Shown: positions 52,218 through 62,127, counted from the first letter of the stretch. The stretch is DNA of 64,000 nt from Anaerovibrio slackiae (GCF_009695585.1 NZ_VUNR01000001.1:1-64000), one strand, 5' to 3'. Notes: generated by a model not told the origin, from the letters alone. A program made the numbers and translations.

Positions 52218-52707
52218 GGAGCGGTCAGCTGCAAAATCATCTGGTTCTCGCGAGGGACAGCCTTCCTGCAAGGCAAAGGCTGTAGAGTTTTTGGCGCGCA
52301 GTGACCAGAGCATACGCAGGCTGTCAGATAAGCTGTCCAGGAAGGGCTACGGAGAGGATGAGATAGAGGAAACTATTCAGTGGCTGCAGTCTAAAAGGTT
52401 TATCCAGGAGGAGGAGGGCTGCCGGAGGCGGTTTGAGTTTCTCTACCATGACAGCAGCTACAGTGTGCGGCAGATTGTGGCGAAGCTGCAGCAGCAGGGA
52501 TATGACCGGGATATGATCAGGGAGTGCATTCCGGATGATACTGATGAGCGGGAGTATGCCGTGGCCATGAAGGTGGTGCGGCGCAGGTTCAAGGCAGGTG
52601 CGGAGCAGCAGAAAATGCTGCAGCATCTGTACATGAAGGGCTTTGACTACGATACGGCCAGGAACGCTGTGGAGGATTTGCGGCTGGAATGGGACGAGGA
52701 TATATGA
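52210..52707 (+). CDS. recX: RecX, regulator of RecA
   Basis: Binds RecA filaments and limits their activity. The 165 residues are helical, with the family core [21 protein letters not shown] and repeated three-helix motifs ([18 protein letters not shown]). The 8-bp overlap with recA ensures coupled translation. Confidence 0.9.
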   Translation: MSKERSAAKSSGSREGQPSCKAKAVEFLARSDQSIRRLSDKLSRKGYGEDEIEETIQWLQSKRFIQEEEGCRRRFEFLYHDSSYSVRQIVAKLQQQGYDRDMIRECIPDDTDEREYAVAMKVVRRRFKAGAEQQKMLQHLYMKGFDYDTARNAVEDLRLEWDEDI

Positions 52708-52830
52708 TATAATGGATTGGTGTTTCAGGCTTTGCCTGTGCTGTTTTGTGGCGAATATGAAAGCGCTATGTGATTTTTGCAGGCAGCCAGCCCGTGAGTG
52801 ATTTGTGTGGATTGAGGAGGAGCATAAATA

Positions 52831-54378
52831 GTGACAAATGAAATGATTATTGTCCTGGACTTTGGTGGCCAGTACAACCAGCTGATTGCCCGCCGTGTGC
52901 GTGAGTGCAATGTTTATTGCGAGGTGCATCCCAATACTCTCAGCCTTGAGAAAATCAAGGCTATGAAAAACCTGAAGGGCATCATCTTTACCGGCGGCCC
53001 TAACAGCGTGTATACATCTGACTCTGCAACCATCAGCACAGAGGTATTCAAGCTTGGCGTGCCTGTGCTGGGCATCTGCTACGGCTCCCAGCTGATGGCG
53101 CATCTTTTGGGCGGCAAGGTGGAGACTGCTCCTGTCAGCGAGTACGGCAAGACTGATGTCAGCATCAAGGCAGCTGGTTCCAAGCTGTTTGAGGGCGTAT
53201 CTGCCAATACCGTCTGCTGGATGAGCCACACTGACTATATTTCCAAGGCTCCTGAGGGCTTCACCATTACGGCTGATACTCCTGTATGCCCTGTAGCGGC
53301 TATGGAGAACGAGGCAGAGGGCCTGTATGCCGTACAGTTCCACCCTGAGGTGCTGCATACTGTAGAGGGCACGAAGATGCTCAGCAACTTTGTGTACAAT
53401 GTCTGCCAGTGCGCCGGTGACTGGCGCATGGATTCCTTTGTGGAGACTACCATCCAGCAGCTGAAGGAAAAGATAGGCAACGGCAAGGCACTCTGCGCCC
53501 TGTCCGGCGGCGTTGATTCCTCCGTGGCGGCTGTGCTCATGTCCAAGGCCATCGGCAAGCAGCTGACCTGCGTATTCGTGGACCATGGCCTTTTACGCAA
53601 GGATGAGGGGGATCAGGTTGAGGCAGTATTCGGTCCTGATGGCCCATATGATTTGAATTTTATCCGGGTCAATGTGCAGGAGCGTTTCTATGAGAAGCTC
53701 AAGGGCGTAACCGAGCCGGAGCAGAAGCGCAAGATTATCGGCGAGGAATTCATCCGGGTATTTGAGGAGGAAGCCAAGAAGATTGGTGCCGTGGACTTTT
53801 TGGTACAGGGCACAATCTATCCTGATGTTATTGAGAGCGGCCTGGGCAAGTCTGCGGTAATCAAGTCCCATCACAACGTAGGCGGTCTGCCTGATTATGT
53901 GGATTTCAAGGAGATTGTGGAGCCGCTGCGCCTTTTGTTCAAGGATGAGGTGAGGAAGGCCGGCCGCGAGCTGGGCATTCCTGATTATCTGGTGAACCGT
54001 CAGCCGTTCCCTGGCCCTGGCCTGGGCATCCGCATTATCGGCGAGGTAACTGCTGAAAAGGTAAAAATCGTGCAGGAGGCAGATGCCATCTACCGGGAGG
54101 AAGTGGCTGCCGCGGGTGTGGACAAGAATCTGGGACAGTATTTCGCTGCCCTTACCAATATGCGCTCCGTAGGTGTTATGGGTGATTTCCGCACCTATGA
54201 TTATGCTATTGCCCTGCGTGCCGTTATGACCAGTGACTTCATGACCGCTGAGAGTGCCCAGCTCCCATGGGAAGTGTTGCACAAGGTAACCAACCGTATT
54301 GTAAATGAGGTTAAGGGCGTAAACCGTGTAATGTATGATTGCACCAGCAAGCCGCCTGCGACTATTGAGTTTGAATAA
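52831..54378 (+). CDS. guaA: GMP synthase (glutamine-hydrolysing)
   Basis: Converts XMP to GMP. The 515 residues have a class I amidotransferase domain with C83 in GICYGSQL and the FHPEVLHT histidine, an ATP pyrophosphatase domain with SGGVDS (225-230), and a C-terminal dimerisation domain ending [11 protein letters not shown]. The GTG at 52831 follows AGGAGGAGC. TATAAT at 52709-52714, just past recX, may be its -10. No purine riboswitch is seen in the 123-bp gap. Confidence 0.97.
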   Translation: MTNEMIIVLDFGGQYNQLIARRVRECNVYCEVHPNTLSLEKIKAMKNLKGIIFTGGPNSVYTSDSATISTEVFKLGVPVLGICYGSQLMAHLLGGKVETAPVSEYGKTDVSIKAAGSKLFEGVSANTVCWMSHTDYISKAPEGFTITADTPVCPVAAMENEAEGLYAVQFHPEVLHTVEGTKMLSNFVYNVCQCAGDWRMDSFVETTIQQLKEKIGNGKALCALSGGVDSSVAAVLMSKAIGKQLTCVFVDHGLLRKDEGDQVEAVFGPDGPYDLNFIRVNVQERFYEKLKGVTEPEQKRKIIGEEFIRVFEEEAKKIGAVDFLVQGTIYPDVIESGLGKSAVIKSHHNVGGLPDYVDFKEIVEPLRLLFKDEVRKAGRELGIPDYLVNRQPFPGPGLGIRIIGEVTAEKVKIVQEADAIYREEVAAAGVDKNLGQYFAALTNMRSVGVMGDFRTYDYAIALRAVMTSDFMTAESAQLPWEVLHKVTNRIVNEVKGVNRVMYDCTSKPPATIEFE

Positions 54379-54391
54379 GAAGTGATATTGG

Positions 54392-54430
54392 ATGCGGCAG
54401 ATAGTCTTTAGGTGATTGTCTGTCGCATTT
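54392..54430 (+). terminator. Probable terminator after guaA
   Basis: ATGCGGCAGA (54392-54401) pairs with TCTGTCGCAT (54419-54428) with one G-U pair; the following T-run is short. Confidence 0.5.
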
Positions 54431-54683
54431 ATGATAATATTATATTCAAAGCAGATCTGTTTTCATATGATTTAATGTTTGATTCAGAAAGTGTGCAGAA
54501 AGTATTGAATCAAATCTAAGAATTGACCTATGATGATTATGGAGGGATATTTTACGGAGAAATAGCTAAATTTCCCAAATATTTTTCCCTAGGTAGTTAT
54601 AAATTTTCCTTTACTATGCTATAATGTAAAAACATCGGGGATTTTGTATCCTGTTCACTTGAGTTATGATAGGAGAGAATAGC
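54431..54683. other. AT-rich intergenic region with an inverted repeat and a promoter
   Basis: Contains TTTGATTCA (54478-54486) and its exact complement TGAATCAAA (54506-54514), 19 bp apart. A promoter for the ACT gene follows: TTATAA (54597-54602), 17 bp, TATAAT (54620-54625) with an extended TG. A short open frame from about 54520 (ending YKFSFTML) has no recognisable family. Confidence 0.55.
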
Positions 54684-54953
54684 ATGAAATTGGTTGTTAC
54701 TACTGTTGGTAAGGATAGAGTGGGTATTATTGCGATGGTCAGCAACATTCTGGCGGAGAACAATATCAACATCCTCAGTGTAAATCAGAACATCATGGAT
54801 GGCTTTTTCAACATGATTATGATGGCTGAGACTGTAGGGGACAATGTAAAGCTGCCAGAGATGCAGAAGCTGCTCAGGGAAAAGGGGCAGGAGCTGGATT
54901 TGGAGATAAAGGTACAGAATCAGGAAATCTTCAACATTATGCACAATATTTAA
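54684..54953 (+). CDS. ACT-domain protein (UPF0237)
   Basis: The 89-residue single ACT domain, with KDRVGIIAMVSNILAENNINIL and FFNMIMMAE, is a likely amino-acid or small-ligand sensor. The family is nearly always next to a UPF0210 gene, as here, and the pair probably works together. AGGAGAG precedes ATG 54684. The last codons contain one copy of a 15-bp direct repeat whose second copy is just after the stop. Confidence 0.92.
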   Translation: MKLVVTTVGKDRVGIIAMVSNILAENNINILSVNQNIMDGFFNMIMMAETVGDNVKLPEMQKLLREKGQELDLEIKVQNQEIFNIMHNI

Positions 54954-55006
54954 GCATATTATGCACAATATTCATTCGCTACGCGTGATATCTGCACAAT
55001 GTGCAG
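54936..55006. repeat. Direct repeat and palindrome built on TGCACAAT
   Basis: ATTATGCACAATATT occurs at 54936-54950 and again at 54958-54972. At 54992-55006 is CTGCACA-A-TGTGCAG, a palindrome with 7-bp arms. All three share TGCACAAT and lie before the UPF0210 gene, which is compatible with a cluster of regulator sites. Confidence 0.7.
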
Positions 55007-55054
55007 GATAGTAATACATTTGTTGTCGTAATATGACTATATGGAGGATTTTTT

Positions 55055-56416
55055 GTGATTACTATAGATAATATTTTAGAAACAAATCGCATGATTACGG
55101 AGAATAAGCTGGATGTGCGCACCATTACCATGGGCATTTCCCTGCGTGATTGTGCTCATCCGAACATTGACCAGTTCTGCCGCAATGTGTATGATAAGAT
55201 TACCAAATCTGCCGAATTTCTTGTAAAGACCGGTGAGGATATCGAGGCTCAGTATGGTATTCCTATTATTCACAAGCGTATTTCCGTAACCCCTATTGCC
55301 ATTGCTGCCGAGGCCTGCAAGACTGACTCTTACGTGCCGGTAGCTGAGACCTTGGACAAGGCTGCCAAGGCTGTGGGCGTAAACTTCATCGGCGGTTTTT
55401 CTGCACTGGTGGAAAAGGGCTTTACCAATGGCGATAAAATCCTGCTGGACTCCATTCCCCAGGCACTGGCTACCACTGATGTGGTATGCTCCTCTGTCAA
55501 CCTGGGTTCTACCAAGGCAGGCATCAACATGGACTGTGTGCGCCAGATGGGTGAGATTATCAAGCGTACTGCGGAGTTGACCCGTGACCAGGATGCCCTA
55601 GGCTGTGCCAAGCTGGTAGTGTTTGCCAACGCCCCTGGGGACAATCCTTTCATGGCAGGTGCTTTCCACGGCGTCAGTGAGGCGGAGAAGGTTGTCAGCG
55701 TAGGTGTCAGCGGCCCTGGCGTTGTTAAGCATGCCCTGGAGGATTTGAAGGGCGCTGACTTTACCGAGGTGGCTGAGACCATCAAGAAGACTGCCTTCAA
55801 GATTACCCGTGTAGGCCAGCTGGTTGCCCGTGAGGCTTCCAGGCGTCTTGGTGTGCCATTCGGCATCATCGACCTTTCCCTTGCTCCGACTCCGGCAGTT
55901 GGTGACTCTGTTGCCAACGTATTGGAGGAAATGGGGCTGGAACGCTGCGGCGCACCGGGTACAACTGCGGCATTGGCACTTCTCAATGATGCTGTGAAGA
56001 AGGGCGGCCTGATGGCTTCTTCCCATGTAGGCGGCCTTAGTGGTGCGTTTATTCCTGTCAGCGAGGATCAGGGCATGATTGAGGCCATTGAGTGCGGCTC
56101 CCTGTCCATTGAGAAGCTGGAGGCCATGACCTGCGTATGCTCCGTAGGCCTTGATATGATTGCTGTAGAGGGCGATACCACTGCCGCTACTATTTCCGGC
56201 ATCATTGCTGATGAGGCGGCTATCGGCATGATTAACAACAAGACCACTGCTGTCCGCGTTATTCCTGTTCCAGGCAAGAAGGTGGGCGAGAGCGTGGAGT
56301 TTGGCGGTCTTTTGGGACGCTGCCCTATTGTCAAGGTTCGCAACAACTGGAGTTCCGAGGCATTTATTGCCCGTGGCGGACGCATTCCGGCACCGATCAG
56401 GAGCCTGACAAACTAA
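55055..56416 (+). CDS. PFL-like family protein (UPF0210/DUF711)
   Basis: The 453-residue cytoplasmic protein is structurally related to pyruvate formate-lyase-like barrels but its function is not established. It has the family segments [33 protein letters not shown] and [20 protein letters not shown]. The GTG at 55055 follows GGAGGA. It is paired with the ACT-domain gene 100 bp upstream. No glycyl-radical motif is apparent. Confidence 0.92.
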   Translation: MITIDNILETNRMITENKLDVRTITMGISLRDCAHPNIDQFCRNVYDKITKSAEFLVKTGEDIEAQYGIPIIHKRISVTPIAIAAEACKTDSYVPVAETLDKAAKAVGVNFIGGFSALVEKGFTNGDKILLDSIPQALATTDVVCSSVNLGSTKAGINMDCVRQMGEIIKRTAELTRDQDALGCAKLVVFANAPGDNPFMAGAFHGVSEAEKVVSVGVSGPGVVKHALEDLKGADFTEVAETIKKTAFKITRVGQLVAREASRRLGVPFGIIDLSLAPTPAVGDSVANVLEEMGLERCGAPGTTAALALLNDAVKKGGLMASSHVGGLSGAFIPVSEDQGMIEAIECGSLSIEKLEAMTCVCSVGLDMIAVEGDTTAATISGIIADEAAIGMINNKTTAVRVIPVPGKKVGESVEFGGLLGRCPIVKVRNNWSSEAFIARGGRIPAPIRSLTN

Positions 56417-56500
56417 TTAGCCTGACCTCTTAATTGCTAAATTAGGCAACTAATAAACTTATTGTTATAATAAACTAACTGTTCATGTGGCGGTGATGCT

Positions 56501-57136
56501 ATGCGTGTTACCAAGAAAATAAAGGCTGAACAAATTGCTATTTTGGGCCAGGTGTACAAGGATACCAAGCCTGCCCTGAAGTTCCGCAATCCCTTTGAGC
56601 TTCTGGTTGCGGTGATTTTGTCTGCCCAATGTACGGATGTAAGGGTGAACATTACCACGGAAAGGCTCTTTGCCAAGGCTCCATGTCCGCAGGATATTGT
56701 GGACATGGGGCTGCCGGCCCTGGAGCAGGAAATCAAGGACTGCGGCTTGTTTCGCAATAAGGCGAAGAACATCATGGCTACCTGCGAGATTTTGGTGCGG
56801 GAGTTTGATAGCAAGGTGCCGGAGGATTTTGATACCCTGCTGAAGCTGCCGGGAGTGGGCAGGAAGACTGCCAACGTGGTTACCAGCATTGCCTTTGACC
56901 GGCCTGCCATCGCGGTGGATACCCATGTTTTCCGGGTGGCCAACAGGCTGAAGCTGGCTGTGGGGGAGACTCCCCTGGAGGTGGAGGAGGGGCTGATGAA
57001 GGCTATCCCCAAGGAATTGTGGAGCCAGGCTCATCATTGGCTCATCTGGCATGGCCGCAGGGTGTGCAAGGCACGCAGGCCTCTGTGCGGTGAATGCCCA
57101 TTGGGGGAAGTGTGCCCAAGCATGGGCAAGGCATAA
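56501..57136 (+). CDS. nth: Endonuclease III
   Basis: Base-excision DNA glycosylase/AP lyase for oxidised pyrimidines. The 211 residues have helix-hairpin-helix LPGVGRKTANVV with catalytic K122, D140 in AVDTHVFR, and the [4Fe-4S] loop C189-X6-C196-X2-C199-X5-C205. Start ATG 56501. Confidence 0.96.
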   Translation: MRVTKKIKAEQIAILGQVYKDTKPALKFRNPFELLVAVILSAQCTDVRVNITTERLFAKAPCPQDIVDMGLPALEQEIKDCGLFRNKAKNIMATCEILVREFDSKVPEDFDTLLKLPGVGRKTANVVTSIAFDRPAIAVDTHVFRVANRLKLAVGETPLEVEEGLMKAIPKELWSQAHHWLIWHGRRVCKARRPLCGECPLGEVCPSMGKA

Positions 57137-57166
57137 GAGATTTTGAAGTTTTAGGAGTGGGCATCA

Positions 57167-57622
57167 ATGATTTTTAGGAAGGCTCGCTTTGGCGATACAG
57201 AAACGATTTTTCACCTGATAGCGGTCTATGCGAAAAATGGCGAGATGCTGGCACGCTCCCGCAATACCATCTACGAAAATCTGCGTGACCTGGTAGTGGC
57301 AGAGGACGAAGATGGCGAGGTTGTGGGGGTAGGCGGCCTGCATATTACCTGGGATTCCATGGCGGAAATCTGCGCTATGGCAGTGGCACCGGAGATGGTT
57401 CGCCAGGGCATCGGCAGCGGCATTGTGAACATGCTGATTGAGGAAGGCAGGGAGCTGGGGGTAAAGACCTTTTTTACCCTGACCTACAAGCCGAAGTTCT
57501 TTGAAAGCTTGGGCTTTACGGTGGTTTCCCGTGATGATTTGCCTCACAAGATATGGAAGGACTGCATTGACTGCCCGAAGTTCCCGGACTGTGATGAGAT
57601 TGCCCTGATACGCAGGGAATAG
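57167..57622 (+). CDS. GNAT N-acetyltransferase, short ArgA-like (N-acetylglutamate synthase type)
   Basis: The 151 residues have the acetyl-CoA motif VAPEMVRQGIGSGIVNML. The C-terminal segment KIWKDCIDCPKFPDCDEIAL is a cysteine-containing signature of short ArgA-like proteins that can make N-acetylglutamate for arginine synthesis in Firmicutes. The substrate is inferred from this signature, not from context. No arg genes are nearby. It is 30 bp after nth, probably the same transcript. Confidence 0.75.
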   Translation: MIFRKARFGDTETIFHLIAVYAKNGEMLARSRNTIYENLRDLVVAEDEDGEVVGVGGLHITWDSMAEICAMAVAPEMVRQGIGSGIVNMLIEEGRELGVKTFFTLTYKPKFFESLGFTVVSRDDLPHKIWKDCIDCPKFPDCDEIALIRRE

Positions 57623-57722
57623 CATGACCGGCAGCGTACACAAAGCAGATATCGGATGGTACATCATAACTGGTAATTACTGATGGTGAATGGTAATAAA
57701 TAATAATTTTTTAATATTGTTC

Positions 57723-57751
57723 TTGACAAATCTGCTTTTAGTGTTTAAAAT
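57723..57751 (+). promoter_or_regulatory. Consensus promoter of the T-box/aroF-tyrA operon
   Basis: TTGACA (57723-57728), 17 bp, TAAAAT (57746-57751). Confidence 0.88.
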
Positions 57752-57757
57752 AGGGCT

Positions 57758-58117
57758 TGTAAGTTGTACAAAGTTGTTAAACAAATTCTGAGTGCAGAGT
57801 TTTATATGCTAATGGCTATGAGCGAGAGAAATCCAGTGGGCACTTTGCAGAGAGCTGTGGGTTGCTGCGACACAGCAGGAGAAGCTGGGAATATACACTC
57901 GTGAGCTGCGGGCTGAAGTCACTTGAGGCAGGTTGCCGTACTGTGCGGCAGGGGAAGACGTTCCTTGTCTGCTTTTATGATGGTGATGGTAGGCTTCGCC
58001 GGATTGCTTCCGTTATCATGGGCTAGGATATGCTAGTATCCGAAAAGAGTGCTTGCGAAAGCGAGCAGGGTGGTACCACGGTCAACAGCCGTCCCTGTAT
58101 TTGGGGGCGGTTTTTTT
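57758..58117 (+). ncRNA. T-box riboswitch, tyrosine specificity
   Basis: Senses uncharged tRNA and prevents termination. The T-box AGGGTGGTACCACGG is at 58067-58081, and its TGGT complements a tRNA 3' end with an A discriminator. The specifier loop near 57888-57898 reads GGGAATATACAC. The codon after GAA is TAT, and in the other plausible frame TAC; both encode tyrosine. The terminator CCGTCCC (58089-58095) with GGGGCGG (58104-58110) and seven T ends the leader. The downstream genes make tyrosine precursors, which agrees. Confidence 0.9.
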
Positions 58118-58218
58118 GTATTCAGATTTAGATTTTATTCATTTCAGCTTAAATTTATCATTCAAATTTTTACTTAATTTTAGTTAATTAATTTTATGTT
58201 ATACTAGGGGGAATTATC

Positions 58219-59232
58219 ATGATTATCGTAATGGCACCAAATTCAACTCAGGCAGACCTGGACAATGTTATCAGCAAGGTGAAGTCTCAGGGGCTGGATG
58301 TACATCTTTCCCAGGGAACCAGCCGCACTATTGTAGGCGTAATCGGTGACAAGGCAGCTATCGGCCAGCTGGAGATGCAGCACCTCAGCGGCGTGGAGAA
58401 GACCGTGCGCATTACCGAGAAGTACAAGCTGGTAAGCCGGGAGTTCAAGAGAAACAACACCGTCATCAACGTTGGCGGCGTGGAAATCGGCGGCAGCAAG
58501 CCTATTGTCATGGCAGGCCCTTGCGCCGTGGAGAGCATGGAGCAGCTGATGGAGTCGGCTACTGCCGTGGCCAAGGCTGGTGCCCAGTTCCTGCGGGGCG
58601 GTGCCTTCAAGCCTCGTACATCCCCATACGATTTCCAGGGGCTGGCAGAGCAGGGGCTGAAAATGCTCCGGGAGGCAGCGGATGCTAACGGCCTTAAGGT
58701 TGTCACCGAGGTTGTGGACCAGCGTTCTATCGAGACTGTGGCAAGCTATGCAGATGTGCTGCAGATTGGCGCCAGGAACATGCAGAACTTCCAGCTGCTG
58801 AAGGAAGTGGGCAGGGCTGGCAAGCCTGTCATGCTGAAGCGCGGCCTCTGCGCCACCATCAAGGAGTGGCTCAATGCGGCTGAGTACATCATGAGCGAGG
58901 GCTGTGACGATGTAATCTTCTGCGAGCGGGGCATCCGCACCTACGAGACCTACACCAGGAATACCCTTGACCTGAGTGCCGTAGCCGCCATCAAGGAGCT
59001 TTCCCACCTGCCTATCGTGGTGGACCCTAGCCACGGCACGGGACGCCGCAGCATGGTGCGACCTATGGCCATTGCCGCTATCGCTGCCGGGGCAGACGGC
59101 CTGATTATCGAGGTGCATCCGCATCCTGAGGTGGCTCTCTCCGATGGTGAGCAGTCCCTGACTCCTGCTGATTTTGAGGAAGTAATGGCAGATATCAAGC
59201 GTGTTGCTTCCCTTTTAAGAGGTGAGGACTGA
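58219..59232 (+). CDS. aroF: 3-deoxy-7-phosphoheptulonate synthase, type I-beta
   Basis: First step of aromatic amino-acid synthesis, condensing PEP with erythrose-4-phosphate. The 337 residues have an N-terminal regulatory ferredoxin-like/ACT-like domain (about 1-75) and a TIM barrel with MAGPCAVES, LRGGAFKPRTSPYDFQG and PIVVDPSHGTGRR. It is controlled by the T-box upstream. The stop overlaps the tyrA start (TGATG). Confidence 0.95.
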   Translation: MIIVMAPNSTQADLDNVISKVKSQGLDVHLSQGTSRTIVGVIGDKAAIGQLEMQHLSGVEKTVRITEKYKLVSREFKRNNTVINVGGVEIGGSKPIVMAGPCAVESMEQLMESATAVAKAGAQFLRGGAFKPRTSPYDFQGLAEQGLKMLREAADANGLKVVTEVVDQRSIETVASYADVLQIGARNMQNFQLLKEVGRAGKPVMLKRGLCATIKEWLNAAEYIMSEGCDDVIFCERGIRTYETYTRNTLDLSAVAAIKELSHLPIVVDPSHGTGRRSMVRPMAIAAIAAGADGLIIEVHPHPEVALSDGEQSLTPADFEEVMADIKRVASLLRGED

Positions 59233-60122
59233 TGTCAAAGCTGAAGCTTGCCATTATCGGCGTGGGGCTGATTGGCGGTTCCCTGGGACTGTGCCTGAAG
59301 GATAAGCTGGGGGATGAGATTTACATTACCGGCATGTGCCGTACCCGGGAGTCTATGGAGAGGGCTGTAGCCCTGGGGGCTGTGGATTTTGCCTCCGACA
59401 ATCCGGCAGAGGTGGTCACGGGGGCAGATATTGTTTTCCTCAGCACCCCTGTATTGCAGATGGTGCCTATGGTGGAAAAGCTGCTTCCCTTTATGAAGCC
59501 GGGAACGGTTATTACGGATGCAGGCAGCACCAAGCAGTACATCTGGAACGGCCTGAAGGAGATTTTGCCGCCGGATATTTATTACGTGCCGGGGCATCCC
59601 ATGACCGGCAGGGAAAAAAGCGGTGTTGATGCCGCCCAGAAGGATTTGTTTGTCAACAAGTGCTACGTTATCGTGGAGAATGAGGGAGTGCCAAAGCAGG
59701 TGCATGAGAAAATCTGCGACCTGGTGCGCCTGACAGGAGCAAACCTGACTACGCTGGATATTGCCAAGCACGACCGCTGTGCTTCGGTTATCAGCCATAT
59801 TCCTCATGTGGCGGCTGCTGCGCTGGTAACACTTCTGAACAGGAGCCACGGTGACAAGGAGGCCTGCCTGAAGCTGGCAGGAGGCGGATTCAAGGACACT
59901 ACCCGCATTGCTTCCTCCAATGCTGACATGTGGGCTGATATCTGCATGACCAATGGGGAGGCAATCGTCAATCACATCAGGATTTTGCAGGGCATCCTGG
60001 GAGAGGTGGCAGGTGCCATCGAAAACAATGACAGGCAGGCACTGCATGATTACTTTGCCGAGTCCAAGAAGCGCCGCGACAGCATTCTTGAGCAGACCAG
60101 GAACATGTATGAATTGATTTAA
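59232..60122 (+). CDS. tyrA: Prephenate dehydrogenase
   Basis: NAD(P)-dependent oxidative decarboxylation of prephenate to 4-hydroxyphenylpyruvate for tyrosine. The 296 residues have IGVGLIGGSLGLCL, ITDAGSTKQYI and PGHPMTGREKSGVDAA. No fused chorismate mutase or ACT domain is seen, so feedback control may act only through the T-box and DAHP synthase. Confidence 0.95.
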   Translation: MSKLKLAIIGVGLIGGSLGLCLKDKLGDEIYITGMCRTRESMERAVALGAVDFASDNPAEVVTGADIVFLSTPVLQMVPMVEKLLPFMKPGTVITDAGSTKQYIWNGLKEILPPDIYYVPGHPMTGREKSGVDAAQKDLFVNKCYVIVENEGVPKQVHEKICDLVRLTGANLTTLDIAKHDRCASVISHIPHVAAAALVTLLNRSHGDKEACLKLAGGGFKDTTRIASSNADMWADICMTNGEAIVNHIRILQGILGEVAGAIENNDRQALHDYFAESKKRRDSILEQTRNMYELI

Positions 60123-60143
60123 AAAATAAATTCAATAAAAAAG

Positions 60144-60185
60144 GAGTTATGGTTCACGGTATAGTGATGCCATAACTCTTTTTCT
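60144..60185. terminator. Terminator between convergent tyrA and rqcH
   Basis: GAGTTATGG (60144-60152) pairs with CCATAACTC (60170-60178), with A- and T-rich flanks, usable in both directions. Confidence 0.85.
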
Positions 60186-60196
60186 TTGTCAATGAT

Positions 60197-61951
60197 TTAT
60201 GCTTCCTGCAAAAGCACAGGCTGCAAGACCTCTGCTTCCGGCGTGACATAAAGGGTTGTCTGATTGGTGAAGATTACGAAGCCAGGCTTTGCCCCGGATG
60301 GCTTCTTGACAAAGCGTGCCCGGGTATAGTCCACAGGAACCTTTGAGGAGCCCTGGGCCTTGGAGAAATGCACAGCCAGGTAGCTGGCCAGGAGCAGCGT
60401 GTCCTCTGCTGGTTCATCACCGTCACAGCGGAGGATGACATGGGAGCCGGGAATGTTCTGGGTATGGAGCCAGATATCCCCGGGATTGGCGGTTTTGAAG
60501 GTGAGCCTGTCGTTTTGATAGTTGTTCTTGCCTACCAATATCTGGGTGCCGTCAGAGGCAGTAAATTTGAAAGGCTGGGACTGCTTCTCGGCGGCATGCT
60601 TTTTCGGCTTTTCCCTGAGGATGCCGCTGGCAATCAGTTCCGCCTTGATATCGTTGATTTCTGCCAGCCGGGTGGAGGACTCCAGGGATGCCTCAATGGA
60701 TGACATGTATTGTATGTCATCCAGGCAGTGCTGCAGCTGCTGCTCTAGAAGCTCCTTGCCCCGTTTCAGCTTGTCGTATTTCTTGTAGTAGGCCTGCACA
60801 TTTTCCACCACGGACAGCCGCTGGTCCATCCTGATGGTGATGCTTTCGCCTGTCTCGCTGTAGATGTTGGGCACGGTTACTTCTGCATCTACCCTGTCCT
60901 GAAACTGATACTGGTAGGTCATGAGATTGTCTGCCTTGATGCGGTATTCCTCGGCATTGTCGGCGGCAGCTATGTCATCACGCAGCTTCTGTACCTTGTT
61001 TTCTGCCCGGTTCAGCTCGTTTTTCATCAGCTTCCTGAACCTGTCCTTGTCAGGTATCTGGTAGCTGCCTGTGAGGCTGGATGCCCTGCCCAGCATTTCG
61101 CTGATGGTGGGGAAGGTGAGGATTGTTTCATTGGTTAAATAATGGAGGGGGAAGGAGGCGGTGGCAAGGGGCTTGTGGTTCTTGTCGATGACGATGGAAG
61201 CGGCACCGCAGGGCTCCCGGAAGCTGTCCGTGATTTCCTGCAGTGCGTTTTCCAGTGAGGCAAAATCCCCCTCATTCAGCTGGCTGATGGTCATGCTGGC
61301 AGGCAATCCGGCGCCGTATGCAGCTTCTTTTGCCGTCACGGGGCCGAAGCCCAGGCAGGTGTCGAGGATGGCCTTGGAGAGCTTCATGTCCCCTTTGGTT
61401 CTGATGGCAGCTATGGCCTCCCTGATGGGCGTTTCCAGCAGGTTCAGCTTGTCCTGCTGGGGGGGCAGGACATAGGCATCCCCCGGCAGGACTGTCCTGA
61501 CGCGGCTGGAATTGGTGCCCACCTTCCTGAGGGCATCGATGATGATGCCATCCTGCACAAGGATGATGTTGCTGTATTTGCCCATCAGCTCCACCACCAA
61601 AGTCTTGGTGATAATTTTGCCTCCGGCAGACAGGAAATCAATATCCATTATCAGCAGCCTGTCCAGCCCGTACTGGCGTACACCGGCAATCCTGCCTGTT
61701 TCCAGGTGCTTTCTCAGCACCATGCAGAACATGGGCGGCTCCGGCGGATTTTCCGGTGCCTTGTCAATCAGGTGCATGGCAGGGTTCTGGGGATTGATGG
61801 TGATGTGAAGCAATACATTTTTGCCCGGCAGGCGCAGGGACATGACGATGGACTGCTTGCTGGGCTGATTTATTCTGTCAATGCGCCCTCCTGCCACTGC
61901 CCTGTCCAGCTCTATGGCAAGGGGGTGCATTGAAATGCCGTCTAAACTCAT
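60197..61951 (-). CDS. rqcH: RqcH/NFACT family, ribosome quality-control protein
   Basis: Binds obstructed 50S subunits and directs C-terminal alanine tailing of stalled peptides; formerly annotated as fibronectin-binding protein. The 584 residues have the NFACT-N domain (about 5-220), coiled-coil region (about 300-430) and NFACT-R domain (about 470-565) with ILVGKNNYQNDRLTFKTA and WLHTQNIPGSHV. GAGGAGGAACC precedes the ATG at 61951. Divergent from the O-antigen-ligase-like gene. Confidence 0.94.
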   Translation of the reverse strand: MSLDGISMHPLAIELDRAVAGGRIDRINQPSKQSIVMSLRLPGKNVLLHITINPQNPAMHLIDKAPENPPEPPMFCMVLRKHLETGRIAGVRQYGLDRLLIMDIDFLSAGGKIITKTLVVELMGKYSNIILVQDGIIIDALRKVGTNSSRVRTVLPGDAYVLPPQQDKLNLLETPIREAIAAIRTKGDMKLSKAILDTCLGFGPVTAKEAAYGAGLPASMTISQLNEGDFASLENALQEITDSFREPCGAASIVIDKNHKPLATASFPLHYLTNETILTFPTISEMLGRASSLTGSYQIPDKDRFRKLMKNELNRAENKVQKLRDDIAAADNAEEYRIKADNLMTYQYQFQDRVDAEVTVPNIYSETGESITIRMDQRLSVVENVQAYYKKYDKLKRGKELLEQQLQHCLDDIQYMSSIEASLESSTRLAEINDIKAELIASGILREKPKKHAAEKQSQPFKFTASDGTQILVGKNNYQNDRLTFKTANPGDIWLHTQNIPGSHVILRCDGDEPAEDTLLLASYLAVHFSKAQGSSKVPVDYTRARFVKKPSGAKPGFVIFTNQTTLYVTPEAEVLQPVLLQEA

Positions 61952-62092
61952 AGCTAAAGGTTCCTCCTCAAAAATCAGGCTCTGATGCAGCCTGCGTAAT
62001 GTGTCAATATATTATGGCATAATATAGCTCTTTGAGCAGATATGATGCTACACAAAAAGCTATTCATAAGCATAACATTATACTATGTGATT

Positions 62093-62127
62093 GGTCAATT
62101 GTATTTGACCGCTATTAGTGGTAAAAT
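62093..62127 (+). promoter_or_regulatory. Promoter with GGTCAA-N6-TTGACC inverted repeat
   Basis: TTGTAT (62099-62104), 17 bp, TAAAAT (62122-62127). The -35 lies exactly between the perfect 6-bp arms GGTCAA (62093-62098) and TTGACC (62105-62110), so a regulator bound there would cover the promoter. Confidence 0.6.

Noticed and set aside
52708-52830. Purine riboswitch before guaA
   Set aside because: No three-way-junction core sequence of the purine aptamer and no terminator or sequestering stem seen.
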